Assembly: GCA_937944945.1 (NCBI GenBank)
Contig: CALEBD010000371.1
Span: 1-10,832, forward strand
DNA length: 10,832 nucleotides
DNA from: an uncultured Clostridium sp.
Lineage (GTDB): Bacteria; Bacillota; Clostridia; Peptostreptococcales; Peptostreptococcaceae
Reading direction: 5' to 3'
Part shown: positions 1 to 5,632 of the stretch, piece after piece
How the letters are laid out: each line of letters opens with the position of its first letter
Numbering within the stretch: position 1 is the stretch's first letter
Made by a program: the position numbers and the translations under genes
Notes under the pieces: generated by a model
The model's input: the letters and a program-made list of their open reading frames with translations, nothing else
Told to the model about the DNA's origin: nothing
Databases searched by the model: none

Positions 1-85
1 GAGTCATATTATAAGTATTCTGACTAATGAATGTTCCACATTAAAATCTTAATGCATGCAGAGACCTATAAATATAATGGATAAT

Positions 86-117
86 CACAGTAGCTATTAG
101 TTACTAAATTTTATAAT
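86..117 (+). promoter_or_regulatory. possible promoter of the 491-aa gene
   Basis: A TATAAT hexamer at 112-117 has the pentamer CACAG exactly 26 bp upstream of its first base (86-90). The same offset separates AACAC or AACAG from a TATA box in three other intergenic copies in this window. There is no TTGACA-like -35 box. This is the weakest copy: the pentamer differs in its first base and the TTGAAAAG-like stretch downstream is missing. It would start transcription near 124, just before the hairpin at 127-181. Its identity as a promoter is inference. Confidence 0.25.
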
Positions 118-126
118 AAAATAGAT

Positions 127-181
127 TTATTCATTAATAAAGGGAATTATAAAAATATAATTCCTTTAATTTAGTGAATAA
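127..181 (+). other. long leader hairpin
   Basis: An outer stem pairs TTATTCA (127-133) with TGAATAA (175-181). An inner stem pairs AAAGGGAATTATA (139-151) with TATAATTCCTTT (156-167), leaving one bulged G. It lies between the possible promoter and the 24-bp repeats of the same leader. The inner stem is followed by TTTAATTTAG, so it could act as a terminator or attenuator or simply shield the leader RNA. The pairing is visible; the role is inferred. Confidence 0.55.
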
Positions 182-185
182 CTAA

Positions 186-245
186 CCTTGTAGGTAATGG
201 ACAAACCTAGAATTATTTGTGCCTTGTAGGTAATGGACAAACCTA
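186..245 (+). repeat. two 24-bp direct repeats with internal dyad
   Basis: The 24-bp sequence at 186-209 is repeated without mismatch at 222-245, a period of 36 bp. Each copy contains TAGGT and ACCTA as inverted arms around the 9-nt loop AATGGACAA. The second copy ends 37 bp before the start codon at 283. Two identical dyads this close to a gene suggest a pair of protein-binding sites. They could be DNA operators. They could also be RNA hairpins with GGA in the loop, the arrangement that CsrA recognises, with a third GGA in the Shine-Dalgarno sequence at 269-271. Two copies are too few for a CRISPR array. Confidence 0.8.
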
Positions 246-282
246 AACAGAAAGAAATTATATTATTTGGAGGGGGATTATT

Positions 283-1758
283 ATGATAATCGAATTAAAA
301 AATTTTTCAGAATTAAAATCACAACTAAATAATTCAAAGGAGTATATTTTAGACGTAGAGTGTGTTTCTAACTTTTGCGTACCAATAAAAGAAAACAAGA
401 ATATACATTATTGGTTTGATTGGAAGTTAACAGATTGTGCTGAAGACATTTCATATTTATTTAACTTGGATAATTTTAATAAAGATTTTGCACAATTTAT
501 AACTACAGGTAATATCACAATTAATAATAAAGAAGTGTTCTGCTATTTATTATATTTAGGATATAAAATATCAAATCCTAAATTTTCAGCATTTGATATT
601 GCTATTGCTAAGAGTAAATATTTCGGTATATTTAATTACGTACCAAATAAATATGAATTAATAACTATGCGTAATACAAAACTAAATGCCTTAAGAGCTG
701 AGTTACCATTTAAATATAGTGATGAAAAAATGTTTGATATTAAAGTAAAAGAATTTATTAAAACATCTTTATACAGCAATGAAGAATTGCCAGAAGATTT
801 TAATACAAGAGATTTATTATACAAATATATGTGGTCTAGTAAGAAAGAAACTACATTAGCAAGTTATTGTAGTGCAATTATCTTAACTAAAAGACTATTA
901 AGACATTACAAGGAATTAACTTATGAAGATTACTGTGAGTGTTTTAATAATCTACACTTTAATAAAAAGTTAAAAAGAAAAATAGAGACACATGATATTG
1001 TAGTAAACAGACAGAAAGAATATTTAATTTCATTTAGATTAAATAATTTAATTTTAAATTATTATGAAACAGTAGTCTATAACAATAATACTACTAATGA
1101 GAATGAATTTTATAATAATATTTATAACAGATATGAATACATCAAAGGTAGTTTAACAGATAGTCTTAGAGCTAATGTAAATTCTTTAATTTTTGATTCT
1201 TTAAATGAAGACTATACTAAAAACATAGCTTTATACTATAAAGATGATGCAATAAGCTTCATTAATATATTAGTGACATTAGCAATTATATATAAAACTG
1301 ATTATACTTTATTTGAAAAACTTATAGTTAAACGAAGAACAGATAATATAACAAAAGATTTAGTTATAAGATTTGCAAATGATTATTTTAAAGACCAAGA
1401 GGTTTATAATTTAGGAGATATGCTTTGTTTCGTTATAGATAAGATAGCCATTAATCTAAATAAAATAAATGACAGTTCTGTAATCTTATTTTATTTTGGA
1501 ACAGATTGTATAACATTTAAAGTAAAGAATAATGTTCACCCATCTGTGGCGTATAATACTATAACTGAAGCAATAAATTCTGTGATGCCACATTTATTAA
1601 GTAATTGTCTTTTAACATCAATTTTAAATAACTGTTTTATTAAACGCCATGAGAATCTGCCAAAAGATTTATTTGATTATATGCTTAAAGTACATCCTGA
1701 CAAATTTAGCAATGTACTGGCAGATGTTCATAAATTGAAAGAAGAGTTTAATAAATAA
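283..1758 (+). CDS. hypothetical protein, 491 aa
   Basis: I do not recognise this protein. The ATG at 283 follows a strong GGAGGGGG ribosome site at 269-276 and opens a frame of 491 codons, ending just before a strong terminator, so the gene appears to be transcribed alone. The product is rich in Asn, Lys, Ile and Tyr, as expected from AT-rich DNA. It shows no signal peptide, clear membrane segment or familiar catalytic motif. Aromatic and hydrophobic positions spaced as in helices run throughout (for example residues 55-75, 100-125 and 195-215), suggesting a soluble, mostly helical protein. The 24-bp repeat pair directly upstream suggests specific control. A replication, regulatory or structural role on a mobile element is possible but unsupported. 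Confidence 0.88.
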   Translation: MIIELKNFSELKSQLNNSKEYILDVECVSNFCVPIKENKNIHYWFDWKLTDCAEDISYLFNLDNFNKDFAQFITTGNITINNKEVFCYLLYLGYKISNPKFSAFDIAIAKSKYFGIFNYVPNKYELITMRNTKLNALRAELPFKYSDEKMFDIKVKEFIKTSLYSNEELPEDFNTRDLLYKYMWSSKKETTLASYCSAIILTKRLLRHYKELTYEDYCECFNNLHFNKKLKRKIETHDIVVNRQKEYLISFRLNNLILNYYETVVYNNNTTNENEFYNNIYNRYEYIKGSLTDSLRANVNSLIFDSLNEDYTKNIALYYKDDAISFINILVTLAIIYKTDYTLFEKLIVKRRTDNITKDLVIRFANDYFKDQEVYNLGDMLCFVIDKIAINLNKINDSSVILFYFGTDCITFKVKNNVHPSVAYNTITEAINSVMPHLLSNCLLTSILNNCFIKRHENLPKDLFDYMLKVHPDKFSNVLADVHKLKEEFNK

Positions 1759-1763
1759 ATATA

Positions 1764-1790
1764 ATAGGGTTGTTAAGCAACCCTATTTTT
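1764..1790 (+). terminator. intrinsic terminator after the 491-aa gene
   Basis: ATAGGGTTG (1764-1772) pairs perfectly with CAACCCTAT (1778-1786) around the loop TTAAG, and a run of five T ends at 1790. It begins five bases after the stop codon. This is a textbook Rho-independent terminator, and it separates the 491-aa gene from the small-gene cluster. Confidence 0.93.
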
Positions 1791-1897
1791 CAGAATATAA
1801 ACTGAGATATAAAGAACTATAATTGAGTATAAAAATACTATACTGTGTTGGCGTGTAAGTATTTATAACATTTACCTTAAATAAGATTCTTTAGTTC

Positions 1898-1929
1898 AAC
1901 ACCACCTAAATAAAATGCTACACTATAGT
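1898..1929 (+). promoter_or_regulatory. promoter-like motif before the small-gene cluster
   Basis: AACAC (1898-1902) is followed after 21 nt by TATAGT (1924-1929) and then by AACTTGAAAAG. Transcription starting about 7 nt after the hexamer would give a leader of roughly 23 nt that contains the GGAGG ribosome site and the ATG at 1959, which is a natural layout. No TTGACA-like box lies 17 bp upstream of the TATAGT. The stretch from 1917 is almost the same as that at 5878-5897. It follows a terminator and opens a gene cluster, which supports promoter function. Confidence 0.45.
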
Positions 1930-1958
1930 AACTTGAAAAGAGTTTGGAGGTGGTTATT

Positions 1959-2117
1959 ATGAAAGCTAATATTTATGCTAGTAGAAAGCATGGTATAAAG
2001 ATGACAAAGAAAGAAATTAAAAGACAATATAATAGTATGTGCGGAGAAGTAAAAACTTTTACTGTTGACAATTATGTTCCCACCATAAAAGAAGGTTATA
2101 TAAGAATAGTTAAATAG
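1959..2117 (+). CDS. small hypothetical protein, 52 aa
   Basis: I do not recognise this gene. The ATG at 1959 lies six bases after a GGAGGTGG ribosome site (1946-1953), and the frame runs 52 codons to a TAG at 2115. The product is basic, with many Lys and Arg in its first 26 residues (MKANIYASRK at the start) and a hydrophobic, Tyr-containing C-terminal third. It has no signal peptide and one Cys (residue 28). It is the first gene after the promoter-like motif at 1898-1929 and lies 30 bp before the next gene, so the two are probably co-transcribed. The leader resembles that of the 491-aa gene: both have TTTGGAGG shortly before TTATTATGA. An open frame on the opposite strand is less convincing because it lacks a ribosome site. 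Confidence 0.75.
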   Translation: MKANIYASRKHGIKMTKKEIKRQYNSMCGEVKTFTVDNYVPTIKEGYIRIVK

Positions 2118-2147
2118 TTTAAGCGAGTTTAAAGGAGGATTATATCT

Positions 2148-2414
2148 ATGAGTAATTATACTGAAAAGCATACTGGTAGATTTTTATTATTCGGTTTTGA
2201 TGTTTATTACCCTAAAGGAGGTTTGGATGACTGTAAAGGTTCATTTGATTCTAAGGACGAGTTATTAGAAATTTTGAATGACACTTTACCTTTTGATAAC
2301 TATCAAGTTTTAGATTTAGAAACTTATACAGAATTAGATTATAAATATGATGATTTTGGTGACATAACAAAATTATGTGAAGAAATTTTTAAAGATATTT
2401 CAGAACTATCTTAA
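2148..2414 (+). CDS. small acidic hypothetical protein, 88 aa
   Basis: The function is unknown. A full AAAGGAGG site (2131-2138) stands nine bases before the ATG at 2148. The protein is acidic, with many Asp and Glu. Residues 11-34 read as a beta strand (RFLLFGFDVYY) followed by a P-K-G-G-L-D-D turn and a G-S-F-D-S segment. This layout is reminiscent of small uncharacterised proteins common in phages and AT-rich bacteria, but I cannot name a family. The last 40 residues look helical and acidic. It has no signal peptide, no membrane segment and only two Cys (29 and 77). It lies 30 bp after the 52-aa gene and is probably in the same transcript. Small acidic proteins on mobile elements are sometimes inhibitors of host proteins; nothing here shows that directly. 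Confidence 0.88.
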   Translation: MSNYTEKHTGRFLLFGFDVYYPKGGLDDCKGSFDSKDELLEILNDTLPFDNYQVLDLETYTELDYKYDDFGDITKLCEEIFKDISELS

Positions 2415-2430
2415 TTAATAAATTTAATTG

Positions 2431-2480
2431 TTATAGCTACTAAGAATAAGTATATTGCGTTAGTTACGCAACAGCTATAA
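2431..2480 (+). other. two-tier hairpin
   Basis: TTATAGCT (2431-2438) pairs perfectly with AGCTATAA (2473-2480). Inside it, TTGCGT (2455-2460) pairs with ACGCAA (2466-2471) around a TAGTT loop, leaving a 16-nt bulge on the 5' side. The hairpin lies between the 88-aa gene and a coding-like frame without a start codon, and its 3' arm runs into AAAGGA, a ribosome-site-like sequence. No T run follows, so it is not a standard terminator. It could mask that site or process the message. Confidence 0.5.
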
Positions 2481-2653
2481 AGGATTTTAAGTTAACATTA
2501 AACCTAGACATAGAAGGTGAAGGTGCTAATGTTTACTATAAGGTTGGAGATAAGTTTAAACTATTTGAATGTAAAGGCAAATACTATATGCAAATAGTAA
2601 AAAGAATTTTAAAGGAAACTTTTATTACTCTTAGTAAAGAACACTTCAGATAG
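2450..2653 (+). pseudogene. coding-like frame without a start codon
   Basis: From at least 2480 to the TAG at 2651-2653 the frame reads like real protein (KDFKLTLNLDIEGEG, then a V-G-D-K-F-K-L-F-E-C segment and a K-Y-Y-M-Q-I-V stretch), about 58 residues of alternating strand-like pattern. The frame is open back to 2450, but ATG, GTG and TTG are absent before an internal ATG that leaves only 21 residues. A different frame, open from 2415 and continuing the 88-aa gene past its stop, reads IATKNKYIALVTQQL and stops at 2478-2480, exactly where this frame begins to look coding. One inserted base there would join them, but that fusion also lacks a start. It may be a frameshifted or decayed gene, a sequencing indel, or unusual initiation. 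Function unknown. Confidence 0.45.
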
Positions 2654-2677
2654 TTAATAAAATAAAAGGAGAATATT

Positions 2678-3304
2678 ATGAAAGAGTTAGATGTATTTGG
2701 AGTTAGTAGAAAAAATCCTACATTAGATGTAGCTAAAGCATCTTTTGGATATTTTCGTTTACCACAAAATATAAATGGTTTCTTTAAGTCTTTCCTATTT
2801 CTAATGGATGAAGAACATGATTATTACTTCTATGGAGAAAATAATTTGTGTTCTAAATTCACAGTGAAATTTGTAGGCAATGAAATGGTAACTGTAAAAT
2901 TAAAAGACTTTAAAAACATAAAGGTATTAAGAAGCATAGTAGGTTCTTATTCTTCATCTTATAAGAAAAGAATTAAAATCTATTATAATTCAGATGAAAA
3001 CTATTTAGTAGAAAAGTTTGAAAAACTATTAGAAATTAATGCTAGAGTTCTAGAGAAATGCATGGTTATAAAAGAATCAATAATTTATTGTGATAACGTA
3101 GATGCAATTCCTAGCACTCCAGTACCTATGATAATAGCTAATGAAATAGAAGTGTTCATTGGCTATACAATGAAGGTTTTAACTTGTCCAAAATTTAACA
3201 TAAATATAACACCTAGTTATGAACATATAGTTAATGATGGAAGTTTTGTAATTATTAGTGATACAATGAAGAATGATATTGCACACTATGAAGCATTTAG
3301 ATAG
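2678..3304 (+). CDS. hypothetical protein, 208 aa
   Basis: I do not recognise this protein. The AAAGGAG site at 2665-2671 and the ATG at 2678 define the start clearly. The N-terminal half is strand-rich with many aromatics (residues 24-52 include F-G-Y-F-R-L-P and an H-D-Y-Y-F-Y segment) and looks like a beta-sheet domain. Residues 105-137 are probably helical with a leucine-rich stretch. The rest alternates strands and turns. There is no signal peptide, membrane segment or recognisable active site, so it is probably cytosolic. It follows the startless frame by 24 bp and ends at a weak AT-only terminator, so it is likely the last gene of the transcript opened near 1936. Confidence 0.88.
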   Translation: MKELDVFGVSRKNPTLDVAKASFGYFRLPQNINGFFKSFLFLMDEEHDYYFYGENNLCSKFTVKFVGNEMVTVKLKDFKNIKVLRSIVGSYSSSYKKRIKIYYNSDENYLVEKFEKLLEINARVLEKCMVIKESIIYCDNVDAIPSTPVPMIIANEIEVFIGYTMKVLTCPKFNINITPSYEHIVNDGSFVIISDTMKNDIAHYEAFR

Positions 3305-3311
3305 TTGATAG

Positions 3312-3340
3312 TATTATTGTCCGATTGAATAATAATTTTT
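3312..3340 (+). terminator. weak AT-rich terminator
   Basis: TATTATT (3312-3318) pairs with AATAATA (3328-3334) around a 9-nt loop, and five T follow at 3336-3340. It lies right after the stop codon of the 208-aa gene. The stem contains no G-C pair, so termination is likely partial. Confidence 0.45.
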
Positions 3341-3353
3341 CAAATTTATGTGC

Positions 3354-3382
3354 AACACTTCAACTTAACTCACGTCTATAAG
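3354..3382 (+). promoter_or_regulatory. promoter-like motif before the HEPN1 operon
   Basis: AACAC (3354-3358) precedes TATAAG (3377-3382), followed by TACGTGATTGAAAAGAAG. The spacing between the two boxes is 18 nt, against 21 in the other copies. The TATA box lies in the loop of a TCACGT/ACGTGA hairpin. It follows a terminator and stands ahead of the genes from 3631 onward. Promoter function is inferred from recurrence of the motif. Confidence 0.35.
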
Positions 3383-3513
3383 TACGTGATTGAAAAGAAG
3401 AAAGAATAACACATTAATGACGAATAACGTATAGAATAATAAACCTCTATATAAGTAAGAAGAGTATTTTACAAAATCATTAATAGTATTATGAGAATAA
3501 CATTACTATTTAA

Positions 3514-3612
3514 GGGGTAAAATGGAATGATTTAAAGTACTATGAGATAGAAGAGTTCAGGAATTTAAGACAATCTAATGTGTTCCTAAAAACTATAGAA
3601 AAGATTGTATAA
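3514..3612 (+). pseudogene. short coding-like frame, no in-frame start
   Basis: The frame from 3523 to the TAA at 3610-3612 reads as a natural charged helix (WNDLKYYEIEEFRNLRQSN, then V-F-L-K-T-I-E-K-I-V), about 30 residues. AAGGGG at 3512-3517 followed by ATG at 3522 is positioned like a start site, but that ATG is one base out of frame and reaches TGA after two codons. It could be a gene broken by one indel, a sequencing error, or a frame reached by shifting. It ends 18 bp before the HEPN1 start, so it may once have been the first gene of that operon. Confidence 0.35.
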
Positions 3613-3630
3613 GATTGGAGGATGCAGAAA

Positions 3631-4047
3631 ATGAATTATTACGATTTTGCAATTAAGAATTTAAAAACTGCTCAATTACATGTTAAGTATGATGGTGACA
3701 CAGATGAAATAGTGGTTGCTTGTCAGCAGTACTTCGAAAAGGCTTTTATACAACTATTGTTACTTAGAGATGGTTCGATTTATAAAACACATAAAATATC
3801 TTTTTTAGTTAGAAAGTTATCTATAATTGAATTCTCAATGAATGAAGATTCATTGAGAATAATTGAAGATTATTATTTTGATAAAAGATACCCTAGTGAA
3901 GTTTATGAAGAAACCAGTAAAGATGAAGCTATGAAAGTCTATAACCTAGCAGTTGAGTTAAAACCTACAATCGAATATTATTTAAAAGAGTTTGAGAATA
4001 ATAAAAAAGACAATCTTAGAAGTTGTAATGTCTTTGATGATATTTAA
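3631..4047 (+). CDS. HEPN-domain protein, 138 aa (HEPN1)
   Basis: The sequence resembles the HEPN family (Pfam PF05168 type), small four-helix proteins that often dimerise and bind nucleotides or RNA. Typical marks are present: helix 2 with C-Q-Q-Y-F-E-K-A-F (31-39), the loop K-T-H-K-I (52-56) matching the family's T-H-D-L site, and Y-F-D-K-R-Y-P (82-88) matching the family's R-Y-P signature. The R-x4-6-H motif of HEPN ribonucleases is not visible, so RNase activity is doubtful. I chose the ATG at 3631, nine bases after GGAGG (3617-3621), over the ATG at 3622, which abuts that site. The result is 138 residues, exactly the length of the second HEPN protein. The usual partner, an MNT nucleotidyltransferase, is not adjacent. 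The next gene follows after 17 bp, indicating an operon. Confidence 0.82.
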   Translation: MNYYDFAIKNLKTAQLHVKYDGDTDEIVVACQQYFEKAFIQLLLLRDGSIYKTHKISFLVRKLSIIEFSMNEDSLRIIEDYYFDKRYPSEVYEETSKDEAMKVYNLAVELKPTIEYYLKEFENNKKDNLRSCNVFDDI

Positions 4048-4064
4048 ATTAAAGGAGATTAATA

Positions 4065-4214
4065 GTGTTAATAACTAAAATGTGTATGTATTGTAAATAC
4101 AGAAAAGATAGAGCTTATAATAATTCTTATTGCTCCTTAGTGAAAAAAGAAATAAAAAGAAATAACAATGGAGAGTTACATTTGTTATGTAAAGAGTTAG
4201 TATTGAGAAAATAG
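4065..4214 (+). CDS. small cysteine-containing protein, 49 aa
   Basis: A GTG start at 4065 lies seven bases after AAAGGAG (4051-4057), and the frame runs 49 codons to a TAG at 4212. The product is basic with four cysteines: C-M-Y-C at residues 7-10, Y-C-S at 22-24 and L-C-K at 41-43. A C-x2-C pair followed by two more Cys fits a small zinc-binding fold, which is inference from spacing alone. The 17-bp gap after HEPN1 suggests co-transcription. A partner or antitoxin-like role for HEPN1 is possible but untested. No family recognised. The GTG start and small size make this less certain than its neighbours. Confidence 0.72.
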   Translation: MLITKMCMYCKYRKDRAYNNSYCSLVKKEIKRNNNGELHLLCKELVLRK

Positions 4215-4288
4215 TTTGATTATAGAAGTGTTATATCAGTAATATATACACTCACAATAATTAGTTTGTTATAAAGGGGTGTTAATTT

Positions 4289-4744
4289 ATGATAGTAAGA
4301 GAAAATGGTATTGTTAAAGTAACTATTGATAGTAGTGATGAAGCCTTACTACTTATGGACGGCTACATAATTCAAGCTTTGGATTTAGCAGAGTCATTAG
4401 ATTGCGAATGTTATGCTGTTAATTCTGATAATTTAATATGTGCCAGTAGTTTAATTTATGGTAAAAGATGTAGAATATTTACAATTAGAGAATATAAAAA
4501 TAAAAGTCCAGAGATTTTCTTTAGTGACAAGTTTTTAAGTAAGGATTTAATAAATAGATATTCAGATATAGTTGAATGTACTTCTACCAAAAATACTGGT
4601 AATAATTTAATGTTTAAGCTAGAGGATTTACCTTTAGAAGTTTTGTCTGAATTTTGTAAATGTGTAATAAAAACAAGAGAAGATTCACAGACTGAATATA
4701 GGTTAAAGAGAAGGAAGTACTGGATAGGGGAGGTTATTCAATGA
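4289..4744 (+). CDS. hypothetical protein, 151 aa
   Basis: I do not recognise this protein. The ATG at 4289 lies nine bases after AAAGGGG (4273-4279). The N-terminal 40 residues look like strand-helix, with an acidic D-S-S-D-E-A segment at 14-19. Five Cys (39, 41, 51, 61 and 97) occur in the first two thirds, and two more lie in F-C-K-C at 122-125. The C-terminus is strongly basic (R-L-K-R-R-K-Y-W around 138-145), which could contact nucleic acid. There is no signal peptide or membrane segment. Its TGA stop overlaps the ATG of the next gene (ATGA, 4741-4744), and the ribosome site of that gene lies inside this one, so the two are probably translationally coupled and made together. A hairpin (AGTGT/ACACT arms, about 4227-4252) lies in the 74-bp gap before it. 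Confidence 0.87.
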   Translation: MIVRENGIVKVTIDSSDEALLLMDGYIIQALDLAESLDCECYAVNSDNLICASSLIYGKRCRIFTIREYKNKSPEIFFSDKFLSKDLINRYSDIVECTSTKNTGNNLMFKLEDLPLEVLSEFCKCVIKTREDSQTEYRLKRRKYWIGEVIQ

Positions 4745-4905
4745 AAGAAAATAATATATCAAAAGACTTAGAATCTAAGTGTATTAAATTGGATAGTGCT
4801 GGTACTGAAGAAGAATGTGCATGTTCAAACTACGATATGAGTACCGGAAAATGTGATAATACAGGTGACTGTTGTGATGGTTGTTTTTCATTAACATTCT
4901 TTTAG
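4741..4905 (+). CDS. small cysteine-rich protein, 54 aa
   Basis: The ATG at 4741 overlaps the stop of the 151-aa gene as ATGA, with a GGGGAGG site at 4727-4733 inside that gene. The 54-residue product has seven Cys (14, 27, 29, 38, 44, 45, 48) in a C-x12-C-x-C-x8-C-x5-C-C-x2-C pattern, many Asp and Glu, and ends hydrophobic (SLTFF). It has no signal peptide, so a cytosolic metal-binding role is likelier than disulfide bonding; that is inference. It resembles in size and style the many Cys-rich miniproteins of clostridia and their phages, but I cannot name a family. Its tight coupling to the 151-aa protein, which has seven Cys, hints that they act together. Confidence 0.8.
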   Translation: MKENNISKDLESKCIKLDSAGTEEECACSNYDMSTGKCDNTGDCCDGCFSLTFF

Positions 4906-4933
4906 TAATATGAGTTAATATGGAGGTATATTT

Positions 4934-5098
4934 ATGGGAATTGTATTAAAGAGATTGATAGATAGTTTAGAGGACGGTTTTGTAGTAATCCGAGTTAATA
5001 TAAAAGAAGATGAATATTTTGGTGAAGCTATAGTTCAAGCACCTAACGGAACACCTAGTAGTTGGAGTTATAATAAAGAATTAGGAGTTTGGGAGTAA
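4934..5098 (+). CDS. small hypothetical protein, 54 aa
   Basis: ATG at 4934, seven bases after GGAGG (4922-4926), opens a 54-codon frame ending at TAA 5096-5098. The product begins with a short helix (MGIVLKRLIDSLEDG) and continues with strands and a turn (V-V-I-R-V-N, then P-N-G-T-P-S-S-W-S-Y-N), ending G-V-W-E. This looks like a compact alpha/beta miniprotein. It has no Cys, no signal peptide and no recognisable family. It follows the Cys-rich gene by 28 bp and is probably the last gene of the operon starting near HEPN1. A ~60-bp repeat element starts inside its stop codon. Confidence 0.8.
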   Translation: MGIVLKRLIDSLEDGFVVIRVNIKEDEYFGEAIVQAPNGTPSSWSYNKELGVWE

Positions 5099-5158
5099 TT
5101 AATTATAGTTTAGCAAAATATCTAAAAGAGATTAGCCATTAATCATAAACTAATCTCT
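5097..5158 (+). repeat. ~60-bp repeat element, copy 1
   Basis: This element starts at the stop codon of the preceding gene and is nearly identical to 5627-5682. It contains the 9-bp stem AGAGATTAG (5127-5135) with CTAATCTCT (5150-5158). An alternative 7-bp pairing joins TAGTTTA (5106-5112) with TAAACTA (5146-5152). The two pairings share bases 5150-5152 and exclude each other, as in terminator/antiterminator switches. No T run follows this copy, so it may be an RNA-stability or regulatory hairpin rather than a terminator. Confidence 0.7.
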
Positions 5159-5215
5159 ACAGAAGACTTGTTGAGTGTGTAGTGTAATTGAATAATCGTA
5201 TTAGGAGTTGATATA

Positions 5216-5632
5216 TTGAGAAAAGATATGTTCTTCTTTGCAGATAAAGATTATAAGCTTTTAGTAGCAAATAAAGATATTATGGGTTTTGAGGATAATT
5301 GTCTAGTTTTATGTGAACAAATGATAGAGAAGGTACTTAAAGGCATTTTAAAGGAAGAAACTGGAGAATATCCAAATAAAAATAATTTAAAATTATTATT
5401 AAGAAGTTGTAGCTTTTTTGATAAATATAAAAATTATATTCCATTGTGTTCAGACTTAACTGATTGTTACTTTGAGAGAAGATATGAGTCTGATGAATAT
5501 TATGAATATTCTAAAGAAGAGTATTTATCTATGGTTAATGAGTCTATAGAGTTTTATAATTTACTTCTAAGTGAAAGAAACACGTCAAATTTACATGACA
5601 CTAATATAAAGGATTTATCTGTATTCAATTAA
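5216..5632 (+). CDS. HEPN-domain protein, 138 aa (HEPN2)
   Basis: This is a paralogue of HEPN1, also 138 residues. Shared marks are C-E-Q-x-x-E-K (33-39) against C-Q-Q-x-x-E-K, and Y-F-E-R-R-Y-E-S (85-92) against Y-F-D-K-R-Y-P-S, each followed by an acidic Tyr-rich stretch and S-K-E-E or S-K-D-E. Both C-termini end in a V-F-N/D motif. The T-H-D-L-like site of HEPN1 is replaced by N-K-N-N-L (54-58), and no R-x4-6-H RNase motif is visible. The TTG start at 5216 is supported by GGAG at 5204-5207, eight bases upstream; the ATG at 5228 has no such site. The gene is bracketed by the two ~60-bp repeat elements, as if the gene with its 3' element had been inserted or duplicated as a unit. No nucleotidyltransferase gene is near. 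Confidence 0.82.
   Translation: MRKDMFFFADKDYKLLVANKDIMGFEDNCLVLCEQMIEKVLKGILKEETGEYPNKNNLKLLLRSCSFFDKYKNYIPLCSDLTDCYFERRYESDEYYEYSKEEYLSMVNESIEFYNLLLSERNTSNLHDTNIKDLSVFN

Larger units (their letters stand above)
3305..3630. other. gene-poor stretch before the first HEPN gene
   Basis: This 326-bp stretch holds, in order, a weak terminator (3312-3340), a promoter-like motif (3354-3382), a hairpin TCACGT/ACGTGA at 3370-3389, a second hairpin AATAGTA/TACTATT spanning about 3482-3510, and a short coding-like frame without a start (3514-3612). Neither a tRNA nor a riboswitch that I know was found. Confidence 0.6.

Noticed and set aside
32..82. A 16-codon frame starting MFHIKILMHAE in the leader
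   Set aside because: It has no ribosome site and is too short to support.
186..245. The two 24-bp repeats as a CRISPR array
   Set aside because: Only two copies, a 12-bp spacer and no cas genes; an operator or RNA-binding pair fits better.
1885..1912. GTTCAACACC as the T arm of a tRNA
   Set aside because: The flanking bases do not form a 5-bp T stem, and no acceptor or anticodon arm can be placed around it.
1917..1935. Resemblance of CTACACTATAG to a T7-type phage promoter
   Set aside because: The similarity covers only the last bases, the other copies (TTACATTATAG, TCTATAAG) do not keep it, and no single-subunit RNA polymerase gene is in view.
1923..2171. An 82-codon antisense frame across the 52-aa gene
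   Set aside because: It has no convincing ribosome site and is explained by the + strand small gene, which has a strong one.
3631..4047. HEPN1 as an active RNase toxin
   Set aside because: The R-x4-6-H catalytic motif is not visible; Arg46 and His54 are too far apart and in the wrong part of the fold.
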